DNA from: Bog-756 sp963833585
Lineage (GTDB): Bacteria; Actinomycetota; Acidimicrobiia; Acidimicrobiales; RAAP-2
Direction: 5' to 3'
NCBI GenBank assembly: GCA_963833585.1
Contig: CAWHYF010000003.1
Coordinates: forward strand, 496,001-560,000
DNA length: 64,000 bases
In this document: positions 54,095 to 63,122 of the stretch, one piece after another
How positions within the stretch are numbered: the first letter of the stretch is position 1
Layout: each line of letters opens with the position of its first letter
Notes under the pieces: model-generated
Databases searched by the model: none
What the model was told of the DNA's origin: nothing
What the model saw: the letters and a program-made list of their open reading frames with translations, nothing else
Translations under genes and position numbers: made by a program

Positions 54095-54919
54095 GTGACC
54101 ACGTTGGAGGACGCCACAGTCACCCCGGTCGTTCTGGGCGGGCCCCGCGGTGGCCCCGATGTACCGACACTGCGCACGGACCGATACTGGGTCCAGCCGG
54201 TGGTCACCGTCACCGTCCTGACCGCCTTCGTCGCCTACGCCAGCTGGGCGGCGTTCGTCAACAAGAACTACTACGTGGGGGCCGCCCTCCACCGCGACCT
54301 CATCTCCCCCTTCTACTCGCCGTGCCTGACCGGAAGCTGCGTGCCCGGAAGCCATCCGGGCACGGTCATCACCTGGTGGACCATCTCGCCCGCCCTCTTG
54401 ATCCTGATCTTCCCGCTGGGATTCCGGCTGACCTGCTACTACTACCGGAAGGCCTACTACCGGGGCTTCTGGCAGGCTCCTCCGGCCTGTGCCGTATCCG
54501 ACGGCCATGGCTCCTACACCGGGGAGTCGCGGTTTCCGCTGCTGCTCCAGAACGCCCACCGGTACTTCTTCTACTTCGGCCTCGTGTTCAACGTCATCCT
54601 CACCATCGACGCGGTCGTGGCCTTCCGCCAGCCGGGGATCGGCATCGGGTTCAGCGTGGGCACTGCGGTCCTGATCATCAACGCCACCCTGCTGTGGCTC
54701 TACTCGCTCAGCTGTCACGCCTGCCGGCACCTCTGCGGGGGAGGTGTGAAACAGTTCTCCCGCTCCCCCGTCCGCTACCGGGTGTGGAAGGCCCTCACCC
54801 CCCTCAACGCCCGGCACATGCTGTTCGCCTGGATGAGCCTGGCCTTCGTGGCGCTCACCGATCTGTACGTGCGACTGGTGGCGAGCGGCACCATCCACGA
54901 CTACGGCTTTCACTTCTAG
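54095..54919 (+). CDS. succinate dehydrogenase membrane anchor (Sdh1-type)
   Basis: This 274-aa protein has about five membrane helices and conserved motifs of the mycobacterial Sdh1 anchor: YSPCLTGSCVPG, CYYYRKAYYRGFW, QNAHRYFFYFGL and SCHACRHLCGG. The histidines in HRYFF and CHACRH are candidate haem or quinone ligands. GTG start with GGGAG upstream. It forms an operon with sdhA and sdhB, linking the complex to menaquinone. Confidence 0.85.
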   Translation: MTTLEDATVTPVVLGGPRGGPDVPTLRTDRYWVQPVVTVTVLTAFVAYASWAAFVNKNYYVGAALHRDLISPFYSPCLTGSCVPGSHPGTVITWWTISPALLILIFPLGFRLTCYYYRKAYYRGFWQAPPACAVSDGHGSYTGESRFPLLLQNAHRYFFYFGLVFNVILTIDAVVAFRQPGIGIGFSVGTAVLIINATLLWLYSLSCHACRHLCGGGVKQFSRSPVRYRVWKALTPLNARHMLFAWMSLAFVALTDLYVRLVASGTIHDYGFHF

Positions 54920-54956
54920 TCCCACTTCTGAGAGGCATCGGAGAGGTATCGCATCG

Positions 54957-56789
54957 ATGACTGAGTACGAGACCCACGACTTCGACGTCATCATCGTCGG
55001 CGCCGGCGGCGCCGGGCTGCGGGCCGCCATCGAGGCCCGGGCCCAAGGCCTGCGAACCGCGCTGGTCTGCAAATCGTTGCTGGGCAAGGCCCACACGGTG
55101 ATGGCGGAGGGTGGGGTGGCCGCGGCCCTGCGAAACGTCTATGACGAGGACAGTTGGCAGGTCCACTTCCGGGACACCATGCGCGGCGGGAAGATGCTGA
55201 ACAACTGGCGCATGGCCCAGCTCCACGCCCAGGAGTCACCCGACCGGGTCCGCGAACTCGAGGACTGGGGCGCACTGTTCGACCGGACCAAGGAGGGCCT
55301 CATACTCCAGCGTGACTTCGGCGGCCATCGTTACGCCCGTCTGGCCCACATCGGTGACCGTACCGGGCTGGAGCTGATCAGGACCCTCCAGCAGAAGGCG
55401 GTGGCCGACGGCATCGAGGTGTTCATGGAGCTCAAGGTGCTCCGACTCCTGCACGACGCCGACGGCGCGGTGTCCGGGCTGGTGGGGTACTGGCGGCCGT
55501 CCGGCGAATTCGTGGCGTTCACAGCCAAGGCGGTGGTGATGGCCACCGGGGGGGTCGGGAAGAGCTGGACCTACACCTCGAACTCGTGGGAGTCGACCGG
55601 CGACGGTCATGCCATGGCCCTGTGGGCCGGGGCCGACCTCATCGACATGGAGAGCGTCCAGTTCCATCCGACCGGGATGGTCTGGCCCTTGTCGGTTCGG
55701 GGCATCCTGGTTACCGAGGGCGTCCGAGGCGACGGTGGCGTACTCCGGAACTCGGAAGGCAAGCGGTTCATGTTCGATTACATCCCCCCGATGTTCGCCG
55801 CCGAGACGGCCGACTCCGAGGACGAGGGCGACAAGTGGTACGACGACCACTCTGCCGGTCGGCGTCCGCCGGAGCTCCTCCCCCGCGATGAGGTGGCCCG
55901 CTCCATCAACACCGAGGTCAAGGCCGGGCGCGGCAGCCCCCACGGCGGGGTCTTCCTCGACATCGCCTCCCGACGCACGGCCGAGGACATCCGCCGGCGC
56001 CTCCCCTCGATGTACCACCAGTTCAAGGAGCTCGCCGGCGTCGACATCACCGCCGAAGCCATGGAGGTCGGCCCGACCTGCCACTACATCATGGGTGGGG
56101 TACGGGTCGAGGCGGATTCCGCGGTGACCACGGTGGCGGGTTTGTTCGCAGCCGGTGAAGCGGCCGGCGGGATGCACGGCGCCAACCGGCTCGGAGGGAA
56201 CTCGCTCTCCGACCTCTTGGTGTTCGGGCGCCGGGCCGGCATCGGTGCCGCCGAGTTCGCCTCGGACCGGGGCGAGGTGACCGTCGACGCGGGTCAGATC
56301 CTCGCCGCCATCGATGCCGCCGTGGCCCCCTTCGAGCGGGACGGCGGCGAGAATCCGTACGAGATCCAACACGACCTCCAGGCCACCATGCAGAGCCTGG
56401 TCGGAATCATCCGGACCGGGTCCGAGCTCGAGGAGGCGATCGGCAGGCTCGACGACCTCGAGGACCGGGCCAGGCGGATCTCGCTCAGCGGTGGACGCAA
56501 GTACAACCCCGGTTGGAACCTGACCACTGACCTTCCTTCGATGCTGACGGTGTCCCGCTGCACCGCCCTCGGGGCCATCAACCGCAAGGAGAGCCGGGGT
56601 GGCCACACCCGGGACGACTACCCCAAGCCGGTGGCGGAGCTGGGTTCGGTCAACTTCGTCCAGCGGATCAAGGACGGCGGCTCCGACGGTGTGGTGGGCA
56701 CTCCCTCGATCCGGAGCATCACCGTCACTCCGGAGCCGATCCCGGTGATGCCCGATGATCTGAAGGAACTGTTCGAGGAGGTGACCTGA
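54957..56789 (+). CDS. sdhA: succinate dehydrogenase flavoprotein subunit
   Basis: This 610-aa protein has FAD motif DVIIVGAGGAGLRAAIEARA, H46 in KAHTVMAEGG for covalent FAD attachment, the HPTG catalytic block at VQFHPTGMVWP and GANRLGGNSLSDLLVFGRRA near 410. It oxidises succinate to fumarate. Its stop shares one base with the sdhB start (TGATG). Confidence 0.92.
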   Translation: MTEYETHDFDVIIVGAGGAGLRAAIEARAQGLRTALVCKSLLGKAHTVMAEGGVAAALRNVYDEDSWQVHFRDTMRGGKMLNNWRMAQLHAQESPDRVRELEDWGALFDRTKEGLILQRDFGGHRYARLAHIGDRTGLELIRTLQQKAVADGIEVFMELKVLRLLHDADGAVSGLVGYWRPSGEFVAFTAKAVVMATGGVGKSWTYTSNSWESTGDGHAMALWAGADLIDMESVQFHPTGMVWPLSVRGILVTEGVRGDGGVLRNSEGKRFMFDYIPPMFAAETADSEDEGDKWYDDHSAGRRPPELLPRDEVARSINTEVKAGRGSPHGGVFLDIASRRTAEDIRRRLPSMYHQFKELAGVDITAEAMEVGPTCHYIMGGVRVEADSAVTTVAGLFAAGEAAGGMHGANRLGGNSLSDLLVFGRRAGIGAAEFASDRGEVTVDAGQILAAIDAAVAPFERDGGENPYEIQHDLQATMQSLVGIIRTGSELEEAIGRLDDLEDRARRISLSGGRKYNPGWNLTTDLPSMLTVSRCTALGAINRKESRGGHTRDDYPKPVAELGSVNFVQRIKDGGSDGVVGTPSIRSITVTPEPIPVMPDDLKELFEEVT

Positions 56790-57721
56790 TGGCCGAGGAA
56801 TCCGTGACATCCCATCCGGGCGGCGAGGTCACCATGCGCCTCTGGCGGGGTGACGAGACGGGCGGCGAGTTCACCGACTATGTCATGCCCTCGGTCGAGG
56901 GTGAGGTGGTGCTCGACGTGATCCACCGGGTCCAGGCGGCCAAGGCGCCCGACCTGGCCTGTCGGTGGAACTGCAAGGCGGGTAAGTGCGGGTCGTGCTC
57001 GGCGGAGATCAACGGCCGTCCCTCGCTCTTGTGCATGACCCGGATGGACACCCTTCCCGCCGGCGAGACGGTGACGGTCGCCCCCTTGCGAGCGTTCCCC
57101 ATCCTCCGCGACCTGGTCACCGACGTCTCCTACAACTACGAGGTGGCCAAGAGGGTCCCCCCGTTCCGGCCACGTGAGAAGACCGACGACGAGAAGCAGG
57201 CCGGCGGGTACCGCATGCAGCAGATCGATGTGGAACGGAGCCAGGAGTTCCGCAAGTGCATCGAGTGCTACCTGTGCCAGGACGTCTGCCACGTGATGCG
57301 GGACCACGAGGAGAACAAGACCGCCTTCGCCGGCCCGAGGTTCTTCGCTCGCGCCGCCGAACTGGAGATGCATCCCCTGGACGTGAACGATCGCCGGGAG
57401 CTGCTTCAGGGGGACTTGGGTCTGGGCAAGTGCAACATCACCAAGTGCTGCACCGAGGTGTGCCCCGAGCACATCAAGATCACCGACAATGCCATCATCC
57501 CCCTGAAGGAACGGGTCGTCGACGCCCGCTACGACCCGGTGGCGTGGCTGGGCCGGAAGATCCTCAATCGGAGCAAGCGGACACCGGCCGAGGCCACCGC
57601 CGACGCTGCGGCCGCCGGGCCGGCGGCGGTGCAACCGGCCCAGCCGGTGCACGGGGTGCCTGGGCCTCACCCGCTGCGTGAGGTGTCGCCGGCGGTCACC
57701 GTCGCCACCCCGGCGGACTGA
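56789..57721 (+). CDS. sdhB: succinate dehydrogenase iron-sulfur subunit
   Basis: This 310-aa protein has the 2Fe-2S cysteines C58, C62, C67, C70 and C82 (CRWNCKAGKCGSC, LLC), then CIECYLCQDVCHV and CNITKCCTEVCPEH for the 4Fe-4S and 3Fe-4S clusters. The C-terminus is an Ala/Pro-rich tail of about 60 residues, longer than usual. It carries electrons from SdhA to the anchor. Confidence 0.92.
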   Translation: MAEESVTSHPGGEVTMRLWRGDETGGEFTDYVMPSVEGEVVLDVIHRVQAAKAPDLACRWNCKAGKCGSCSAEINGRPSLLCMTRMDTLPAGETVTVAPLRAFPILRDLVTDVSYNYEVAKRVPPFRPREKTDDEKQAGGYRMQQIDVERSQEFRKCIECYLCQDVCHVMRDHEENKTAFAGPRFFARAAELEMHPLDVNDRRELLQGDLGLGKCNITKCCTEVCPEHIKITDNAIIPLKERVVDARYDPVAWLGRKILNRSKRTPAEATADAAAAGPAAVQPAQPVHGVPGPHPLREVSPAVTVATPAD

Positions 57722-57776
57722 ACCGGGTGGGCGCGCCCTCACCGTCGACCGGAACGGCTCCGGGAGGTGCGGTGGC

Positions 57777-58208
57777 ATGGCCCGGTTCCTGACCCCGCAG
57801 TGGGTCGACGAGTTGAATGCCGCCTTGGAGGGCGCCACCCCGCCCGACCCGCCTCCGGACGCGGGCCTGGCCCTGACGGAGGGCCCGGTCACCGTGGTCC
57901 AGGAGGTCCACGGGACCCCGGAGGGCGACGTCAGGCTGGTCCTGCGGATCGACACCGGGGCCATCCGCCTCGCGCTCGACGGCGAGGTCGGCGGCGGTGA
58001 TTCCGGTGACCCGGCACCCACGGTGACCATCGCCTTGTCCTACGAGGCCGCCTCGGCCATGTCGCAAGGTCAGCTCTCCCCCGCTCAGGCGTTGAACGAG
58101 GGCCGTATCAGGGTCCGGGGGGACTTGGCCGCACTGGCCGCCGCCCAGGCGGTGCTCCACGATGTCCGGACCCGCACCGGGGCAGGGCTGCCGGCCACCA
58201 CCTACTGA
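57777..58208 (+). CDS. SCP2-like sterol-carrier-fold protein
   Basis: The start is the ATG at 57777 with GGGAGG 10 bases upstream. The 143-aa protein has FLTPQWVDELNAALEG, then TIALSYEAASAMSQGQLSPAQ and ALNEGRIRVRGDLAALAAAQ, the SCP2 pattern of a lipid-binding pocket. It probably binds a hydrophobic ligand. It follows sdhB across 55 bp. Confidence 0.75.
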   Translation: MARFLTPQWVDELNAALEGATPPDPPPDAGLALTEGPVTVVQEVHGTPEGDVRLVLRIDTGAIRLALDGEVGGGDSGDPAPTVTIALSYEAASAMSQGQLSPAQALNEGRIRVRGDLAALAAAQAVLHDVRTRTGAGLPATTY

Positions 58209-58297
58209 GCCCGGCGGGCGTCGCCGGTGTACCGTGCCCATGGTGCGCTCCTCCCCGGGAGGGCGGCCGGCGGTGTCGAGGGTCGTTGGGAACAGCC

Positions 58298-58726
58298 ATG
58301 GACGTTCTGAGCAGTCGGACCATCATCCATCCGAGCAACCTGGACCGGTCGCTGGCCTTCTACCGCGAGGGCCTGGGTCTCGCCGTGGCCCGGGAGTTCG
58401 GTCAGGGCGACCATCGCGGCGTGGTCTTCTTCGCCGGGGGAGGTCTCATCGAGGTGGTCGGGGTCGACCGGTCGACCTCCGGGTTCCCCGGCCCGAGGGC
58501 GGGATTGGGGCTCTGGCTGCAGGTGCGGTCGGTCGCCGAGGCTCTGGCCGAGCTGGCCGACCGGGGGATACCGGCGGCCCGGTCGGCGGCGCTCGAGGCG
58601 TGGGGGCTGATCGAAGCGTGGGTCGACGACCCCGACGGGCTCCGCATCCATCTGGTGGAGGTTCCTGACGACCACCCGCTGCGCCGGGACCTGCGGCAAC
58701 CGACCGACGGGCGGGACCTGCGGTGA
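58298..58726 (+). CDS. VOC family protein
   Basis: This 142-aa glyoxalase-fold protein has TIIHPSNLDRSLAFYREGLG at the start and EAWVDDPDGLRIHLVE at the end. ATG at 58298. It overlaps the next VOC gene by GTGA, so the two may make a hetero-pair, as single VOC domains usually need a partner. Substrate unknown. Confidence 0.8.
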   Translation: MDVLSSRTIIHPSNLDRSLAFYREGLGLAVAREFGQGDHRGVVFFAGGGLIEVVGVDRSTSGFPGPRAGLGLWLQVRSVAEALAELADRGIPAARSAALEAWGLIEAWVDDPDGLRIHLVEVPDDHPLRRDLRQPTDGRDLR

Positions 58727-59109
58727 CCGACCACGGCGGTGCCCATCGGGTGGTCGGCATCGATCACGTTCAACTGGCCATGCCCCCGGGTCCCGAGGCC
58801 GAGGCCCGGGCCGAGGCGTTCTACGCCGGCCTCCTGGGGCTGCCCCGGGTGGGCAAGCCGCCCGAATTGGCCTCACGGGGCGGGTGCTGGTTCGAGCTCG
58901 GTCCGGCCAAGGTGCACCTCGGCGTCGAGCAGGGCTTCCGTCCCGCCCGGAAGGCCCATCCCGCCCTGGTCGTCGCCGATCTCGACCACCTCCTGGGGCT
59001 GCTCGACGCCTCCGGTCACGGCACTCGGCGGACCGAGGACGTGCCCGGGAGGCCGCAATGGTACGTGGACGATCCGTTCGGCAACCGGATCGAGCTCGTC
59101 CCCCAGTAG
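58723..59109 (+). CDS. VOC family protein
   Basis: This 128-aa protein has VVGIDHVQLAMPPGPEAEAR, PRVGKPPELASRGGCWFEL, and QWYVDDPFGNRIELVPQ, the metal-binding end strand of the fold. GTG start overlapping the previous stop. It resembles glyoxalase or dioxygenase paralogues; no substrate can be assigned. Confidence 0.8.
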   Translation: MTDHGGAHRVVGIDHVQLAMPPGPEAEARAEAFYAGLLGLPRVGKPPELASRGGCWFELGPAKVHLGVEQGFRPARKAHPALVVADLDHLLGLLDASGHGTRRTEDVPGRPQWYVDDPFGNRIELVPQ

Positions 59110-59399
59110 CGGGCCGAATCCGCCCCTCCCGACCCTCGGTTCAAGTTGACCCCGTTTCGGGACGATGCCATCGGGTCGGACCGATCACGGTCCCCGGTCC
59201 CGACTGGTCCCCCGCCACCGGCCATCGCACCGTGCCCCGGCCGGTTGCCACGGGGTCGAGAGGAGTCAGTGAGGTCCTGTGGGAGCATCACAGCGGGCGC
59301 GTCGAGCGCCACGGAGGGTTCGTCCGGACCGGGGCCGAAGCACCTGGTGTCCCCCTGGTGGACGGTACCTCTCGGACCGACCGGAGGGAGACGTCCCCC

Positions 59400-59891
59400 A
59401 TGGCCGCCACTGAACGGAGGGTGGCCGACGGCGTGGTGCTCCCGGTCTGGCTCTCCGAGGACCGACGCCGGGTGGAGGTGGCCGAGGGGGAGATCGTCGG
59501 CCTGGGCTACGCCCCGTTTCTCGACCGGGAAAGGACGCGATCCCTGGAGGAGGACAGCGCCGGGCCGGTTCTGCCCGGGGTGTTCTGCACCCGGGTGTCC
59601 GGCGTCGCCTTCCACGACGACGTGGCACAGCTGTCACACTTCTCGGCCGGCCGCGAGGTGGAGATCCGGCCCGAGCCGGCCAACGCCCGTGACCGTAACC
59701 CGCTGGCCATCGTGGGGGGCGGGGTCCGGATCGGCTACGTGCCTGCCACCATTGCCGACGCCTTGGCCCCGTCGGGGACCCGGGTGGGACGGGGGATAGT
59801 CCTGATGGAGTGGTCCAGGAACGGGGCGCGCCACGGCCTGACGGTGCTCGGCTCCATGCACGTCAGGCTCCAGGTCTCCACCGAGGTCTGA
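59400..59891 (+). CDS. stand-alone HIRAN-domain protein
   Basis: The start is an ATG with GGAGGGAG about nine bases upstream. The 163-aa protein ends in a HIRAN domain at about 65-145: VSGVAFHDDVAQLSHFSAGR, RPEPANARDRNPLAIVGGG, and VRIGYVPATIADAL. HIRAN domains bind 3' DNA ends or replication forks in HLTF and Rad5 relatives. The N-terminal ~60 residues show no recognised domain. Confidence 0.72.
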   Translation: MAATERRVADGVVLPVWLSEDRRRVEVAEGEIVGLGYAPFLDRERTRSLEEDSAGPVLPGVFCTRVSGVAFHDDVAQLSHFSAGREVEIRPEPANARDRNPLAIVGGGVRIGYVPATIADALAPSGTRVGRGIVLMEWSRNGARHGLTVLGSMHVRLQVSTEV

Positions 59892-59904
59892 GTGGCGGGT
59901 CGGC

Positions 59905-60900
59905 TCAACCGTGCTGCCACATGCGGCTCTGGACGGTCCGGATCCCGCCCAGGGCCGCCCGGTCCAGCTGCGCAAGGTCTTCGTCGTCGATGGTCCAGCC
60001 CAGGGCGCCCGCATTCTCCTGGGCCTGACCGCGGTTCTTGGCCCCGGGAATGGGGACCGCCCCTTTGGCCATCACCCAGTTCAGGGCCACCTGGCTGGGC
60101 AGCTTGCCTCCGTGCTTCTCGCCGATCCGGCGGAGCTCGACGACCAACCGGTCGACGACCTCCATCGGGTGGTTGGAGAAGGTGCGCTTGCCCGGCGGCG
60201 GGTGGGCGGCGGAGTACTTGCCGGTGAGCCGGCCCTGCCCGATCGGCGAGTAGGCGAGGGGTAGGACCCCGAGATCGTGGCAGGCGGCCAGGAGCCCGCT
60301 GGTTTCGGGAGACCGCCGCAGGAGCGAGAACTCGATCTGGTTGCTGGCCAGCTGCATGCCTCGGCTCTGCAGTGCCGCCGCCATGGACCGGGTCTCTCTG
60401 ACCGAGTAGTTGGAGACGCCGACCGCCTCCACCAGTCCGGCCTGGTGGGCGGCGGCCAGGGCGTCGGCCAGGACGGCGTGCGAACGGAGGCTGATCGGAC
60501 CGTGGAGCTGGTACAGGCCCACCGAGGCCAGACCCAGCCGCTCCAGCGATGCCCGCAGCGAACGGAGGAGGGCGCTGCGGACCTGCAGCTTCCACGGCGA
60601 GGGCATGAACTTGGTGGCCACCACGACCGAGGCGGCCCGCCCGGGATCGGCCGCCAGCAGCGAGCCGATGATCCGCTCGCTCTCGCCGCCTCCGTAGACC
60701 TCGGCCGTGTCGAACAGGGTGACGCCGGCGTCGATCGAGGCCTCCCACGCCTCGCCGATGGTGTCCCGGGTGAGGTCGCGGTCGTATCCGCCCATGCCCC
60801 AGGTCGACCGGTCACCCCACGCCCAGGTGCCGACGCCGAGGGCCGGGACGGTCACGGAGGTGCCGGACAGGGTGAAGTGATCGGGGTGCATGATCTGCAC
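59905..60900 (-). CDS. aldo/keto reductase
   Basis: This 331-aa TIM barrel has the catalytic tetrad of the family: Asp and Tyr in FDTAEVYGGGESE, Lys in VVATKFMPSP and His in LYQLHGPISL. NADPH binding fits YSPIGQGRLTGKY and PIPGAKNRGQAQENAG. It reduces aldehydes or ketones; the substrate is unknown. Convergent to the HIRAN gene with a 13-bp gap. Confidence 0.88.
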   Translation of the reverse strand: MQIMHPDHFTLSGTSVTVPALGVGTWAWGDRSTWGMGGYDRDLTRDTIGEAWEASIDAGVTLFDTAEVYGGGESERIIGSLLAADPGRAASVVVATKFMPSPWKLQVRSALLRSLRASLERLGLASVGLYQLHGPISLRSHAVLADALAAAHQAGLVEAVGVSNYSVRETRSMAAALQSRGMQLASNQIEFSLLRRSPETSGLLAACHDLGVLPLAYSPIGQGRLTGKYSAAHPPPGKRTFSNHPMEVVDRLVVELRRIGEKHGGKLPSQVALNWVMAKGAVPIPGAKNRGQAQENAGALGWTIDDEDLAQLDRAALGGIRTVQSRMWQHG

Positions 60901-60992
60901 GGTACCCGACCCGCGGGGAACCCTCCCGCTGACCCGGCCCCTCGGCGACGCCCCGGCGCCCCCGGTTGTGCCCGGCTGATGCGGGCGACATC

Positions 60993-61817
60993 ATGGCGGG
61001 GATGCCCGAACTGGCTCTCGAGGAGGTCACCCTGCACTACGACCTCGCCGGGGACGGGGACCCGGTCGTCCTGATCGCCGGCTGCGGCCAGCCGGCCGTG
61101 GCATGGCAGCTCAGCCTGGTGCCCCGGTTGACCGCGGCCGGATTCTCGGTGCTCACCTTCGACAACCGGGGTGTCCCGCCCTCGTCCTCGCCGCCCGCCC
61201 CCTACTCGGTCGATGATCTGGTGGCCGACACCCTCGGGCTCCTCGACCATCTGGGCATGGGGTCAGCTCGGATCGCCGGACACTCCATGGGGGGATGGGT
61301 GGCCGAGACCATGGCCATCCGACACCCCGGACGGGTGCGGGCGGCGGCGCTCATGGGCAGCTGCAACGTGGCCACTTCCTGGGAGAAGGCCATCACCACG
61401 GTCGAGCGGGATCTGGCCCGCCTCGATCTCCCCCTGCCGCCGCTGTACTTCACCACCGAGACCCTCCGCTACCTGCCCAACCAGGAGCTCCAGGACGACG
61501 CGGTGGTCGACGCCTGGCTCGAGATCCTCGAGGGTCAACCGGTCTGGCCCAATCCGGGCCGGCTCGGCCAGTACGAGGCCTGCCTGGCCTGGTCGAACGA
61601 CCTGGAACGGACCCAGGCGTGGCCCTCGATCAGCGTGCCGTGCCTGGTGCTGGCCTTCGAGCACGACATCGACTCCCCTCCGGCCCGCGCCCGGCAGGCG
61701 GCGGCGGCCATACCCGGGGCCCGGTTCGTGGAGATCCCCGACGCCAGCCACATCGGCATCGTGACCCATGGACATCAAGTGGCCACGGCCCTCATCGACT
61801 TCTTCACCGCGAGCTGA
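60993..61817 (+). CDS. alpha/beta-fold hydrolase
   Basis: This 274-aa protein has an oxyanion segment VVLIAGCGQPAVAW, the nucleophile elbow GHSMGG with Ser at about residue 100, a late Asp in LAFEHDIDSPP and the catalytic His in PDASHIGIVTHG. No signal. It may be an esterase or a C-C hydrolase; substrate unknown. An internal ATG at 61002 could be used. Confidence 0.85.
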   Translation: MAGMPELALEEVTLHYDLAGDGDPVVLIAGCGQPAVAWQLSLVPRLTAAGFSVLTFDNRGVPPSSSPPAPYSVDDLVADTLGLLDHLGMGSARIAGHSMGGWVAETMAIRHPGRVRAAALMGSCNVATSWEKAITTVERDLARLDLPLPPLYFTTETLRYLPNQELQDDAVVDAWLEILEGQPVWPNPGRLGQYEACLAWSNDLERTQAWPSISVPCLVLAFEHDIDSPPARARQAAAAIPGARFVEIPDASHIGIVTHGHQVATALIDFFTAS

Positions 61818-61860
61818 CCGGCGTCGCCCGGTCCGAGGGGCCGGGACCGGGCGGGGGTTC

Positions 61861-62661
61861 CTAGCGGGCCGCGTCCAAGGAGGCGATGGCCACGGTCATC
61901 TCCTCGCGGTACCTGACCGAGCCGAGCGGACCGTTCCGCTGGGAGAGGTCGACCGCCTCCTGTTCCCGCAGGATGAGCCCATTGGACGGTGACACCCAGT
62001 AGTCGGTCGGGTTGGTGCCGGCCTCGCTCCCGGAAAAGGCCAGGGTCAGCCGGAGGTGCAGGGCCGGCTGGGCGTGCCCGCCCACGGCGACCGACGACCA
62101 CCCGAGGACCCGTCCCGAGAAGGCCACGCCATGGTGACCGATGTGGCAGGTGGCTCTCCACCGCTCCCCCGCGGTCGGGCTGGGCGGGACGAAGTAGGCG
62201 TTCCCCGGACAGCGGATGGTCTCGGTGGTCCGGACCCCGGCGATCTCCTCCTGGGACAGGGCCGAGGCCATCCCCACCGCCCCGTTCGGATCGGCGCACT
62301 CGACCAGACCTTCGACGTGTTGTTCGAACGGCACCCACCTGACCGTGGTGCACGAAGCCGCGGTCACGACCATCTCGGAGGAGGGGGGGAAGGCCCGACT
62401 GATCCCGCCCACGCTCAGGCCCTCGAAGCCGGAGGTCCGATAGTCGTACACCCCGGGAGGTGGCAACAGACGCGAGCGGGCCGAGGTCGGATCACGCTGG
62501 TCGTGCCGGTAGAGACGGAGAGCCTGACGGAGGTCGACCTGGGTACCGGGGCTCCTCACCACGAAGAACCACACCCCGGCGGCCACCGCGGCGACGAGGA
62601 AGGCAACGCCGATCCCGAGGGCCCAGAACCGGTGGTGGGCAGCCCAGCTGAGCACAGGCAT
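61861..62661 (-). CDS. membrane-anchored protein of unknown function
   Basis: The ATG at 62659-62661 has a strong AGGAGGA. The 266-aa protein has one N-terminal helix (ALGIGVAFLVAAVAAGVWFFV) and an external domain with four cysteines (SCTT, ECAD, IRCPG, ATCHIG). The domain has alternating strands and no family I know. Four cysteines may form two disulfides. It is convergent with the hydrolase gene. Confidence 0.75.
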   Translation of the reverse strand: MPVLSWAAHHRFWALGIGVAFLVAAVAAGVWFFVVRSPGTQVDLRQALRLYRHDQRDPTSARSRLLPPPGVYDYRTSGFEGLSVGGISRAFPPSSEMVVTAASCTTVRWVPFEQHVEGLVECADPNGAVGMASALSQEEIAGVRTTETIRCPGNAYFVPPSPTAGERWRATCHIGHHGVAFSGRVLGWSSVAVGGHAQPALHLRLTLAFSGSEAGTNPTDYWVSPSNGLILREQEAVDLSQRNGPLGSVRYREEMTVAIASLDAAR

Positions 62662-62782
62662 GAGATCCTCCTTCGTCTGCAGGAGCGGCCGCCGTCCGAC
62701 CCCACCACTCTCGCGCCGACGGCCCCGGCGGCGCCACCTGGGCACCGGCCTCGGCCGGCCGGCGGCCCGGCGGCCTGCGAGT

Positions 62783-62935
62783 TCAGGGCCGGGGCTGCCT
62801 GGCCGTCCGCTCGAACTCCAGGGTCTGATCGATCAACGCCTGCTTCCGGGCCGTCCCCTCGACGTGGGCCGAACGCCAGAAGGCCAGAGCACACACGCAG
62901 AACCCGGGGACGACCAACCAGCCGAGACTGTTCAC
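62783..62935 (-). CDS. 50-residue single-helix membrane protein
   Basis: A GTG at 62933-62935 preceded by GAGGAGA about six bases upstream starts a 50-aa protein: one helix (LVVPGFCVCALAFWRSA) followed by a charged tail with KQALIDQTLEFERTARQ. It is directly upstream of the anchored protein above, on the same strand. The Shine-Dalgarno sequence and clean helix are the support; no family is known. Confidence 0.5.
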   Translation of the reverse strand: MNSLGWLVVPGFCVCALAFWRSAHVEGTARKQALIDQTLEFERTARQPRP

Positions 62936-63122
62936 GACCGTCTCCTCTCCCGGAGCCCGACGACGCGGCCACCCGTGTCCCCGTGTCCGAGGGACCGATC
63001 CGGGCTCGTCGACCACCGGCCGACGCGGCTCCACGGCCCCGCCCACCGTAGGCCAATCCCGGTGGAGGCGTCGGTCCCGGCCCCTCCCCTGGCCGGGACC
63101 TCCCGGGTGACAGAGTGGTCGG

